Below, in pieces: positions 1 to 7,383 of a stretch of DNA of 64,000 bases. This DNA comes from Algoriphagus winogradskyi (GTDB taxonomy: Bacteria; Bacteroidota; Bacteroidia; Cytophagales; Cyclobacteriaceae). A program made the position numbers and the translations under genes. Under the pieces are notes generated by a model. That model was not told the origin of the DNA. It saw only the letters and a program-made list of their open reading frames with translations, and did not search any database. The first letter of the stretch is position 1, and every line of letters begins with the position of its first letter. The stretch is from the NCBI RefSeq assembly GCF_900182815.1, contig NZ_FXUA01000002.1, positions 1-64,000 of the forward strand. The letters are read 5' to 3'.

Positions 1-80
1 CAGCTGTTGATATGTGGGTGCTTTTCGACCTCTGCCCAATGTTGCTTGAGCACATGGGCCACTTCAAAGCGTGCTTTCAC
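1..80 (-). CDS. IS91-family transposase, N-terminal 26 residues only
   Basis: The window edge cuts this gene, so only the start is visible. From a GTG codon (80-78) the minus strand reads a peptide containing FEVAHVLKQHW and HPHINSW, which resembles the N-terminus of IS91/Y1-HUH transposases found in Bacteroidota. These enzymes mobilise DNA by rolling-circle transposition. The GTG overlaps the TGA of the upstream recombinase (79-77) in a GTGA, implying translational coupling. The family assignment rests on a short, recognisable N-terminal motif; the catalytic HUH and zinc-finger regions lie outside the window. Confidence 0.6.
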   Translation of the reverse strand, partial: MKARFEVAHVLKQHWAEVEKHPHINS

Positions 81-1004
81 TTTCTGGACAGGTAGAGTCT
101 GTCCAGCGGACTGAAGGCACGGCTCTTCTCGGTTTGGGCGACGTGAAGGTAAATCATCGTGGTATCAATGCATTCGTGTCCCAGCAAATCTTTAATGGTC
201 AGGATATCAAGTCCTTCCTCCAGCAGGTGGGTGGCATACGTGTGCCGCAGCGTGTGGACGTTCATCGGCTTGAGAATACCTGCTTTCTTTTTAGCTTCAT
301 TCACCGCCCATTGCACCCCTCGTTGGGAGTAACGTCCGTCAAAGTCTCCTCCTGCACGACCAATGATCTGCTCACCTTTACTGTTGAACAGCCACTCAAT
401 GGGCTGTTCGGCTTCCAGGTAAGACTTGATGCCACGAATCAGTAAATCAGCCAGCGGAACATAGCGGTCTTTCTTTCCCTTGCCATCCTTTACATGAAGT
501 ATCTTTCTGTCAAAATCAAGATCGGCAATCTTCAGGTTCCTGACCTCAAAGCAGCGAAGTCCACAGCCATAGAGTAAGGCTATCAATACGCGGTGTTTGA
601 GCAGTTTGGGAGCTTTAAGAAGCCTACGGACCTCTTCCTGACTTAGGACAACAGGAAGTTTCTTACTTCGCTTGATGGTAGGTAGCTCGATCCGCTTATC
701 CTTCATTCCTTCGATTCGGTAGGCAAACCGAAGGGCATATACGGTAAATTTAAAGTAGGATTCTGAAGGGGTAGTATGACTCTTTTTAACTAGATGGAGG
801 TAGTCATTGATCCGATCCGGATCTACTTCAGTGGGCAATTCATTGAAGTGAATGGCCAGTTTGGCCAGATGTCTCGCATAGTTTGCCAGTGTACTTTTAC
901 TTTTTCCGGCGACGACAACTTTTTGTTCAAACTTGGCTAGCAGTTCAGTAAAACCTGCTACATTAGAACAGGCAGCCTGGATGAGGTTCTCCTTTTTTTT
1001 TCAT
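77..1004 (-). CDS. Tyrosine recombinase (phage integrase family), with N-terminal frameshift
   Basis: This is a XerC/D-like site-specific recombinase. The catalytic half (77-838) is intact: the first Arg in GCGLRCFEV, the beta-hairpin Lys in GKGKKDRYVPL, the HTLRH box, the GH of DLLGH, and the Tyr nucleophile in TTMIYLHV. The core-binding SAM-like domain continues upstream in the same frame to about position 1000 with good protein-like sequence, but that frame has no ATG and hits a TGA at 1003-1001. An ATG at 1004-1002 is in frame only if the run of nine A (minus strand, 1001-993) is read as eight, giving a start MKKKENLIQAACSN. So the gene is either frameshifted, translated by slippage at the A-run, or started at a weak TTG at 838. 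It is coupled by GTGA overlap to an IS91-type transposase, an arrangement seen in Bacteroidota. Confidence 0.75.
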
Positions 1005-1086
1005 GATTGATATGAGGTTAAGAATGAATTAAAAAGTTACCTCTTTCTGGCTGCTCTTGAAACTACCGCAGGTTTAGTGCAACAAT

Positions 1087-1195
1087 GTATAACCGCAATT
1101 ACGGCGGATTCGATTACGTCCGAATCCACGCGTAATTGCAACCGTCGGTGCTTATCCGAAAACATTAAATTTATTCCCGTAACTGACGGTTATAC
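1087..1195. repeat. Large nested palindromic element (cassette-end or attC-like structure)
   Basis: About 110 bp fold into nested arms. The outermost arms are GTATAACCG (1087-1095) and CGGTTATAC (1187-1195). Inside, GCAATTACG (1095-1103) pairs with CGTAATTGC (1131-1139), and GGATTCG (1106-1112) pairs with CGAATCC (1121-1127). The segment lies directly upstream of a toxin-antitoxin gene pair. Such long imperfect hairpins beside small accessory genes recall integron attC sites, but the canonical seven-base core GTTRRRY is not matched at the outer arm, so the name is tentative. Confidence 0.55.
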
Positions 1196-1279
1196 GAGAC
1201 CGTTACCAGCAATGATCTTCAAAGCGCGATCTATTGTTTCTTAATTAGGAAACATATATCTTTACTTCAAAAACGAACG

Positions 1280-1630
1280 GTGAAGGAAAAGTTTCGAGTA
1301 GAGTTCATGGAGGAGGCTGCTAACTTTTTAGATGACGTGGATGAAAAATCCAGAGAGAAGATTCTCTTCAATATTTGAAAGTCTAGGCAAATAAATGACA
1401 AAGAACTTTTCAAAAAATTGAAGGGTGAAATTTGGGAATTTCGAACGTTGTATCAGAAAACCTACTTCCGACTTTTTGCTTTTTGGGACAAGTCTGACAG
1501 CCAAGATACTGTGGTCATTTCCACGCATGGACTGATCAAGAAAACTGGAAAAATACCGAACTCCGAAATTGAAAAAGCTGAACGTTTGAGAATAAATTAT
1601 TTTGAGAGCAAGCAAAAAAGAAAGCCATGA
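1280..1630 (+). pseudogene. RelE/HigB-type toxin gene with in-frame stop
   Basis: Reading from GTG 1280 gives a 116-codon frame of the RelE/ParE (HigB-like, Gp49) toxin family: mRNA-cleaving, ribosome-dependent toxins neutralised by a cognate antitoxin. The typical C-terminal half is present, with EIWEFRTLYQ, YFRLFAFWDK and ISTHGLIKKT. Codon 33 is TGA (1376-1378), which separates the first 32 residues from this core. Restarting at a later codon would lose the N-terminal helices. The stop codon overlaps the antitoxin start (ATGA, 1627-1630), the usual toxin-first HigBA layout. Inactivation is inferred from the stop; a sequencing error cannot be excluded. Confidence 0.7.
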
Positions 1631-1938
1631 AGACATATTCACTTGAGGAACTAACAGACAAACACGTTGGAAAAAAAGGAACGCCAAAGCGAGATGCGTT
1701 TGAGTATGAACTCCGAATGGACTTATTAGGGCAGGCCATCAAGGATGCTCGTAAAGAGCGCAACTTAACACAGGAGCAACTTGGTGAACTAGTTGGAGTT
1801 AAGAAAGCACAAATTTCCAAACTAGAGAACAGTCTAACAGATGCCCGATTTGAAACCATCATCAAAGTATTCCGAGCATTGAATGCCAAAATCAACTTTA
1901 ACGTCGAACTTCTTAACCGACGGATGGAAATAGGGTAA
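1627..1938 (+). CDS. HigA-like antitoxin, XRE-family helix-turn-helix protein
   Basis: This 103-residue protein carries a lambda-repressor-type HTH at about residues 34-90 (GQAIKDARKERNLTQEQLGE, then KAQISKLENS) preceded by a short charged N-terminus. Proteins of this size and layout next to a RelE/HigB gene are antitoxins that bind both the toxin and their own operator. The start overlaps the stop of the toxin frame by four bases (ATGA). Because the toxin frame is interrupted, the antitoxin may now be an orphan. Its C-terminus is followed within nine bases by the end of a group II intron remnant on the other strand. Confidence 0.85.
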   Translation: MKTYSLEELTDKHVGKKGTPKRDAFEYELRMDLLGQAIKDARKERNLTQEQLGELVGVKKAQISKLENSLTDARFETIIKVFRALNAKINFNVELLNRRMEIG

Positions 1939-1985
1939 ATGCTGGTAATCGAGTAGACGGCCGTGAGCCATAAGCCCACAGCCAG

Positions 1986-2055
1986 TCCCGATTTTCGGGA
2001 GTGCGCCTCTCACACCACCGTACGTACGGGATACGGGTCTTCCCGATTCTCGGGA
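1986..2055. repeat. Two TCCCGA-type palindromes and one CCGTACGTACGG palindrome
   Basis: TCCCGATTTTCGGGA (1986-2000) and TCCCGATTCTCGGGA (2041-2055) are near-identical 15-bp palindromes 40 bp apart, one in intron domain VI and one in the apical part of domain V. Between them lies CCGTACGTACGG (2019-2030), part of the domain V stem. The first two look like copies of one short mobile palindrome inserted into structured RNA. Confidence 0.7.
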
Positions 2056-2230
2056 CAGGCTGTATACGGCGGTTCACTGAATCTCAGGCTTTGAATTAGA
2101 GTAATAGTCCAGCATACTTAGATAGCCTTTTCTTCTTAGTCTGGAAAGTGTAATTGTTGTTCCCAGGATAGGACTTTGAGCCACAGCCCATCCTCCTTTT
2201 CTGCCTCCCCACATTCTGGCTCTTTCGCTA

Positions 2231-2252
2231 AAAATGTCCTAAGGGACATTTT
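2231..2252. repeat. Short palindrome AAAATGTCC / GGACATTTT inside the RT pseudogene
   Basis: A 9-bp perfect stem (2231-2239 and 2244-2252) with a TAAG loop sits exactly where the reverse transcriptase reading should run from HAYAW to RMWGGWA. Flanking TTAACGCT and AGCGAAAG-like bases are also extra, so the whole stretch of about 35 bp looks like an insertion that broke the frame. Confidence 0.65.
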
Positions 2253-2339
2253 CTTAACGCTCAGCCCTTCCAGGCATACGCATGGTTTTGATCCAGTCCC
2301 AGTCTGATTAGATTTTTACGTTTTCGCTCAGGCTTTTTC

Positions 2340-2355
2340 TCCCGTACGTACGGGA
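2340..2355. repeat. Perfect 16-bp palindrome TCCCGTACGTACGGGA inside the RT pseudogene
   Basis: A perfect self-complementary 16-mer lies between the RYCIW and KKPERKRK blocks of the broken maturase. Its core, CCGTACGTACGG, matches the domain V stem at 2019-2030, so it may derive from that stem or belong to the same family of short palindromes. Confidence 0.65.
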
Positions 2356-2679
2356 CCAAATGCAATATCTGAGTCGCTTAATTCACGAGGAGTTGATTTT
2401 TTTGAGTTCATGAATGCTTTGCATTTCTCAGCCACTCGTCGATTTGTTTGAGCTTGGCCTGAATACTGGCCAGCCGATAATTATTTATCCAGCCCCTCCA
2501 CGCTATCTCTCTGTACATCCAAGATCAGAATAATCTTAAACTAGAAAAATTAGACTCTAGTCCTTTTGCCCAATTATCACTAAAGATCGCGTATTGGTCA
2601 AATAGAACCACCAAACTTGCCATTAATCAATAAATTCGCCCTTAGTCTAATTTTCAAAAGAACGCTTGAATCTACCCCT

Positions 2680-4071
2680 ATGAGATATTTTGTCCTCAGT
2701 CTATTTTTTGTCTTTTCATCCAATTTACTTGCTCAGGATAGAACTGCTGCAGACAAGCCCAATGTAATCATCATCCTTACCGACGATCAGGGATATGCAG
2801 ATGTGGGCTTCAACGGCAGCACAGAAATCCCCACCCCGGGAATTGATCGAATTGCAAAAAATGGGGTAGTATTTACTTCCGGCTACGTTTCATATGCAGT
2901 TTGTGGGCCTAGCAGAGCGGGCTTGCTTACTGGCAGATATCAGGACAAATTTGGCTTCGCAAAAAACCCGTTGATGGCTCCGAAGGATTCACTGATGGGG
3001 CTTCCTCTCAGCGAGGAGACCCTAGGCGCCGCCATGAAAAAAGCAGGATATGCCACGGTTGCTTTTGGAAAATGGCATATGGGGGTTCACCCGACTTTAA
3101 GGCCAAATAAAAGAGGATTTGATGAATTTTATGGATTTCTCAGCGGTGGACATAGGTACTTTCCTGAGGACTTTACCTTGCAGGATATAGAGCAATCCAA
3201 ATCCCAATACGATGCCTATAATACCAAATTGCTCAGAAATACCGAGCGGGTAGAAGAGACAGAATACCTCACGGATGCCTTGTCCCGAGAAGCTGTTGAT
3301 TTCGTCCAAAGACACCAGAAAGAACCGTTCTTCATGTATCTAGCTTACAATGCACCACATGCACCTATGGAGGCTACAGAGAAGTATCTCAACCGGTTTT
3401 TGCACATCAAAGACATCAAGCGTAGAACCTATGCTGCCATGGTAAGTGCGGTGGATGACGGGGTTGGTGCTTTGTTGGATAAACTGGAAGAATTGGAGCT
3501 AGATGACAATACCTTGGTTTTCTTTTTATCTGATAATGGCGGACCTACCGCACATAACGCTGCTGACAATGCTCCTCTACGCGGTTTCAAGGGTGATTTC
3601 TTTGAAGGTGGAGTACGCGTTCCTTTTGCGGTACAGTGGAAAGGTGTCATTCCTGAGGGCATCAGGTATGACAATCCTGTGATCTCTCTGGACATATTCT
3701 CCACCGCTGTTGCTCTGGCTAAAGTGACTCCTAAAAACGAACTGGATGGAGTGAATCTGATTCCTTACCTGACTGGTGAAAACAATGGAATTCCGCATCA
3801 AGAGCTTTATTGGAGAAATTACGACACACAGAAATTTGCGATCCGGACAATAGACAGCAAACAAATCCTAAAGAAGGATGAAACTTATCTTTTTGATATC
3901 CAAAAGGATATCGCTGAAAAAATAAATTTAGCTGCTACTCAGGCAGAGCGGGTCAAAGCATTGGAAAATATGATCAAAACCTGGGAAAAGTCCTTGATGG
4001 ATCCAATTTTCATGGGTTTGTCAGAAGACAAAAAATACTCAGAACTACATCCTGATCGGTTTAATAAGTAG
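2680..4071 (+). CDS. Secreted sulfatase (arylsulfatase, S1 family)
   Basis: This enzyme hydrolyses sulfate esters, probably on carbohydrates, outside the cytoplasmic membrane. The ATG at 2680 is chosen over an upstream TTG because it opens directly onto a signal peptide (MRYFVLSLFFVFSSNLLAQ). The alkaline-phosphatase-fold core starts with PNVIIILTDDQG, whose Asp pair binds calcium. The formylglycine motif CGPSRAGLLTGR has its Cys at residue 75. GKWHMG and the later SDNGG motif complete the active site. At 463 residues it has normal family length. It stands alone on this strand, and no maturase (FGE or anSME) is nearby. Confidence 0.88.
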   Translation: MRYFVLSLFFVFSSNLLAQDRTAADKPNVIIILTDDQGYADVGFNGSTEIPTPGIDRIAKNGVVFTSGYVSYAVCGPSRAGLLTGRYQDKFGFAKNPLMAPKDSLMGLPLSEETLGAAMKKAGYATVAFGKWHMGVHPTLRPNKRGFDEFYGFLSGGHRYFPEDFTLQDIEQSKSQYDAYNTKLLRNTERVEETEYLTDALSREAVDFVQRHQKEPFFMYLAYNAPHAPMEATEKYLNRFLHIKDIKRRTYAAMVSAVDDGVGALLDKLEELELDDNTLVFFLSDNGGPTAHNAADNAPLRGFKGDFFEGGVRVPFAVQWKGVIPEGIRYDNPVISLDIFSTAVALAKVTPKNELDGVNLIPYLTGENNGIPHQELYWRNYDTQKFAIRTIDSKQILKKDETYLFDIQKDIAEKINLAATQAERVKALENMIKTWEKSLMDPIFMGLSEDKKYSELHPDRFNK

Positions 4072-4186
4072 TCAGTATTGCTGTCTAACTGGTTGCGACC
4101 AAATTTCCTATGATTCAAAGCGGAACTGATCGAGTAGAGATGACCGAAGTAACTTCAAAGCATAGCCTCAGTTTTCGCTAGATCTC

Positions 4187-5773
4187 TCAAAGTTGGATGG
4201 AGGACTCTATCATCACCTGCTCTAGAAAAGACTCATCGTGGGAAACCACAAGCAGTGTACCCTGATATTCGTTGATGGCAGCGGTGAGTATTTCGATGTT
4301 TTGGATGTCCAGGTTATTGGTCGGTTCATCCAAAATGATCATATCCGGTGCATGACTGCTGATCGTAAGGCAGCAGAGCATGAGTCGCATGCGTTCTCCT
4401 CCACTAAGCACGCTACAGGATTTACTCCAATCTTCTTTAGTGAAAAGAAACCGATTTAGCCTGATTTTGACTTCATGTTCTTTCAGTTCGGAGGAATTAT
4501 ATCGCTCTGCTTGCTCGTAAACACTTAGGCTATTGTCTATCAAGGAATAATCCTGATCGATGTAAACAGCATTTATTTCAGCTCGGAAAAGTTTACCGAT
4601 CTGAGGATTTAATTCTCCCAATATAAGCTTGATCAACGTTGTTTTTCCAGAGCCATTTTGTCCCCTCAGGGCAATTCTCTCACCACTTGTAATCTGAAAA
4701 TCCAAGTTAGTTTTCCACAGGTTCTGCGCATGGTATGCGAAATTCATGTAATCTGCAGTAATGAGCACTTTGCCTCTGTGCAACTTAGCATTGTCAAAGC
4801 CAAACTTCATTTTATCGATGTCCGGCAACTCCTTTCTCAATTCCTGCAATTCCTGAGAAATCCCTCCAATTTTCTCAGTATGGACATTTTTGATTTTTGA
4901 AGTACTCTTTTCTGCGTTGTTTCGAAGCGTATTCATCATGATCGTCGCAATTCCAGCTTTCTCCTGCTTTTTCTTGCCTCGGGCATCCAACTTTTGCTGT
5001 CTTTCTATTGTTTCCCGCTCTTTCTCTTTGGCCTTTCGCAACGCCTTTTCCTTGCTTTTTACATCATGGTCGAGGGCAGCAAGTTCCTGCTGTTTTTGCG
5101 AAGCGTAGAAATCATAATTCCCTCCATAGGTGTGGATACCTCTTCGGGTGAGTTCGCATACAGTATCCAGCAGGTTCAGCAGTTTCCGATCATGACTCAC
5201 TAGCAATAAAGCATTGGAAGTGGAGGAAATATAATTGTAGAGCAGATTTCTGGATTCCGTGTCAAGATGATTGCTCGGCTCATCAAGCAGCACCAGATCA
5301 GGCTTATGAATCGCAATCCCAGCCAGAAAAACCTTAGTTTTTTGCCCCCCGCTAAGGTTTTCAAGTCTTTCTGAAAGATCAAATTCTGAAATTTGCCAAT
5401 ACGCCAGCGCTTCTTTACATCGCTCTTCTACAGTCCAATCGTCGTCAAGCAAAAGCAAATTGCTTTCAGTCGCTTTTCCATCGAGAATTTCATGAAAGGC
5501 CGTGAGTTTTTCGGAAATTCCCAGAGCCTGAGCTATGGTGAGATGATTGAACTGCCCGAAAATCTGAGGTATATAATAAGGTTGGGATTCTATTATCAAC
5601 TGCCCGTCTGAGGATGCGATTTCCTGAGCAATGATTCGCAAAAGGGTGGATTTTCCCACACCGTTATTTCCAATTAAGGCAACTTTTTGGTGTTGATTAA
5701 GGGTAAGGTTGATGTTTTCAAACAACAAATCCTTATTGGGATGTGTATAGGTGATGTTCTGTAAAATGAGCAT
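4187..5773 (-). CDS. ABC-F family ATPase (ribosome-associated)
   Basis: The protein has two ABC ATPase domains in one chain and no membrane segments. Domain 1 has Walker A GNNGVGKST (about residues 35-43), signature LSGGQ and Walker B LVLLDEPSNHLD. Domain 2 has GQNGSGKTT, LSGGE and MIILDEPTNNLD. A Lys/Glu-rich linker of about 80 residues joins them, as in ABC-F proteins. These bind the ribosomal E site and act as translation factors or protect against ribosome-targeting antibiotics. The ATG at 5773 (MLILQNITYTHP) is preferred to a TTG 24 bases upstream. Its specific role, housekeeping or resistance, cannot be told from sequence. It is convergent with the upstream sulfatase gene. Confidence 0.9.
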   Translation of the reverse strand: MLILQNITYTHPNKDLLFENINLTLNQHQKVALIGNNGVGKSTLLRIIAQEIASSDGQLIIESQPYYIPQIFGQFNHLTIAQALGISEKLTAFHEILDGKATESNLLLLDDDWTVEERCKEALAYWQISEFDLSERLENLSGGQKTKVFLAGIAIHKPDLVLLDEPSNHLDTESRNLLYNYISSTSNALLLVSHDRKLLNLLDTVCELTRRGIHTYGGNYDFYASQKQQELAALDHDVKSKEKALRKAKEKERETIERQQKLDARGKKKQEKAGIATIMMNTLRNNAEKSTSKIKNVHTEKIGGISQELQELRKELPDIDKMKFGFDNAKLHRGKVLITADYMNFAYHAQNLWKTNLDFQITSGERIALRGQNGSGKTTLIKLILGELNPQIGKLFRAEINAVYIDQDYSLIDNSLSVYEQAERYNSSELKEHEVKIRLNRFLFTKEDWSKSCSVLSGGERMRLMLCCLTISSHAPDMIILDEPTNNLDIQNIEILTAAINEYQGTLLVVSHDESFLEQVMIESSIQL

Positions 5774-6060
5774 AATTTCTCTTTGAAGATTAAACAAACA
5801 GCGTTGCCAAGAGGCTGGATTGCCGTATTTATAGTCAGAAAGAAATTAGATTTCACATAGTGATTGTGCGGAATGAGGTGCAAATATAGTGGAAAGGTAT
5901 AGACAGTAAAAATGGGGATAGAATTTCTAAAGGTGAATTCTCTCCATATCAAACGGAGTTAAAAGTAAAAATCCTGTGACGATTTTCATCTCCAAACTCT
6001 CCTTTCGAATTCTCACTAGAAAACATTTTCGTATAACTTGGAGAGTCAAATTTAATCGTC

Positions 6061-7104
6061 ATGCCCATTGTCCCTCTGCTAATCATCCTATTCACAGTAT
6101 ATCAGAATCCTTCTAAAATTGAGGCGGCTGAGTATTCATTGCATACTAATGACACGCTCAGGTATGCCAATCCTATCTTTGAACCGGTGCTTGCAGACCC
6201 AACAGTCGTTCAGGTTGGCGCGGAATTCTATGCGTATGGCACAGAGGATAATTGGGGTGGAGAAGGCGGCTATCACTTGGTTCCTGTGATCAAGTCGAAA
6301 GACCTGATAAACTGGGAATTGCTAGGCAACTCTATGGACAAAAAGCCTGAATGGAAAGAAAGAGGAGGCATCTGGGCACCGGACGTCACACAAGTCGGGG
6401 AGCAGTTTTACATGTATTATTCCTTTTCCACTTGGGGAGATCCAAACCCAGGTGTGGGATTGGCAATAGCTGAAAAGCCGGAAGGACCATTTGTAGATCA
6501 AGGGAAAGTTTTTGACTCAAAGGAAATTGGTGTCGCTAATTCAATTGACCCTTTTTATATAGAACAAGGCGGGAAGAAATACCTAGCCTGGGGAAGTTTC
6601 CATGGTTTGTACATGACTGAATTGACTGCTGATGGCAAAAAGCCTCACGGACAAAAAATCCAACTTGCAGGTAATCATCTGGAAGCAGCCTATATCTATG
6701 AGAAAAATGGATTTTACTATCTTTTTGGTTCTGCTGGGACTTGCTGCGAAGGAGCAAATAGCACGTACAAAGTTCTGGTGGGACGATCTGAGAATCTGGA
6801 AGGACCTTATTTTGATCAGCAGGGTAAAAGTATGCTAGATGCTGACTCTGGGACTTTGGTGGTAGGTCCAAATGCAAGCGGAAATGGCTATGCCGGCCCT
6901 GGACACAATGCAGAAATCATCACAGATTCCGAAGGTCAGGATTGGCTACTGTATCATGGATTGGCCAAGCAAAAACCTAAACTCAAAAATGGGACTAACA
7001 GAAGAACGTTGCTATTGGACAAGATTAGCTGGAAAGAAGAATGGCCCACTATTGAAAATTTTGAACCAAGCATCACCTCACAAAAAGCACCAGTTTGGAA
7101 GTAG
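6061..7104 (+). CDS. Glycoside hydrolase family 43 (arabinan/arabinoside-active)
   Basis: This is a five-bladed propeller glycosidase of GH43, a family dominated by alpha-L-arabinofuranosidases, endo-arabinanases and beta-xylosidases. The three expected acidic residues are visible: Asp46 in LADPTVV (base), Asp163 in SIDPF (pKa modulator) and Glu208 in LEAAYIY (acid). The N-terminal stretch MPIVPLLIILFTVY is hydrophobic and probably a signal peptide or anchor. A TAACTTGG at 6034-6041 is one base off the Bacteroidota -7 box TAnnTTTG. It opens a five-gene same-strand cluster running to 14145. Exact substrate is inferred from neighbours. Confidence 0.88.
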   Translation: MPIVPLLIILFTVYQNPSKIEAAEYSLHTNDTLRYANPIFEPVLADPTVVQVGAEFYAYGTEDNWGGEGGYHLVPVIKSKDLINWELLGNSMDKKPEWKERGGIWAPDVTQVGEQFYMYYSFSTWGDPNPGVGLAIAEKPEGPFVDQGKVFDSKEIGVANSIDPFYIEQGGKKYLAWGSFHGLYMTELTADGKKPHGQKIQLAGNHLEAAYIYEKNGFYYLFGSAGTCCEGANSTYKVLVGRSENLEGPYFDQQGKSMLDADSGTLVVGPNASGNGYAGPGHNAEIITDSEGQDWLLYHGLAKQKPKLKNGTNRRTLLLDKISWKEEWPTIENFEPSITSQKAPVWK

Positions 7105-7263
7105 AGTTTTTTATAGTCTCCTAGGTATGAGGGAGTATAATTTCCTATAGGAATTATAGACTTTTAGATATTGCCCTCAAAAATAAAGTGCTTTTTAGAT
7201 TTTGATTACTACCTTGCTAGCTAGAGTCAAATCTATTTTTAATAACAAAAACCCAAACCTATT

Positions 7264-7383
7264 ATGAAAAAGACCTACACTAGAAACACAACTAAGATCA
7301 AACCTAGTTTGAAGCAAGGCGTTGCACTTTCGGGAACATTTATTGTCCCAAAACCTGCTAAAAATGTTAAAAAACCGCTTTAA
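7264..7383 (+). CDS. Possible 39-residue basic leader peptide
   Basis: An ATG at 7264 opens a 39-codon frame ending at 7383. The peptide is rich in Lys and Thr (MKKTYTRNTTKIKPSL..) with no hydrophobic segment. It overlaps the start of the GH127 gene (ATG 7364) by 20 bases in another frame, which could couple translation. I do not recognise the family. It may be a chance ORF in a 259-bp intergenic region. Confidence 0.25.
   Translation: MKKTYTRNTTKIKPSLKQGVALSGTFIVPKPAKNVKKPL

Larger units (their letters stand above)
1947..2518 (-). mobile_element. Group II intron remnant, 3' part (RT C-terminus, domains V and VI)
   Basis: On the minus strand the segment reads, in order: the C-terminal part of a group II intron reverse transcriptase/maturase; a domain V-like hairpin in which ACCGCCGTA (from about 2072) pairs with TACGGTGGT (near 2016-2024, one wobble pair); the GTGTGAGAGG linker; and a domain VI-like stem ending in CTACTCGATT near 1947-1956. 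This ending is typical of bacterial group II introns. No 5' half (domains I-III or the RT fingers) is seen up to 2680, so it is a 5'-truncated copy. It lies antisense to, and directly after, the antitoxin gene. The loop side of domain V contains an extra palindrome, so ribozyme activity is unlikely. Confidence 0.75.
2074..2518 (-). pseudogene. Group II intron reverse transcriptase/maturase, C-terminal fragment with insertions
   Basis: Blocks of maturase/thumb and C-terminal sequence are readable on the minus strand but not in one frame. They are WRGWINNYRLASIQAKLKQI..DEWLRN (about 2518-2425), RYCIW, then KPERKRKNLIRLGLDQNHAY..W (about 2335-2270), then GGWAVAQSPILGTTITLSRL..RRKGYLSMLDYY to a TGA at 2076-2074. 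The blocks are separated by short inserted stretches carrying stop codons. Two of these are perfect or near-perfect palindromes (2340-2355 and 2231-2252). The stop codon overlaps the first bases of intron domain V. No functional protein can come from this locus. Confidence 0.75.

Noticed and set aside
1087..1195. Canonical integron attC site
   Set aside because: The nested fold is suggestive, but the outer arm GTTATAC does not fit the GTTRRRY core and no integron integrase is in view, so it is kept as an unclassified palindromic element.
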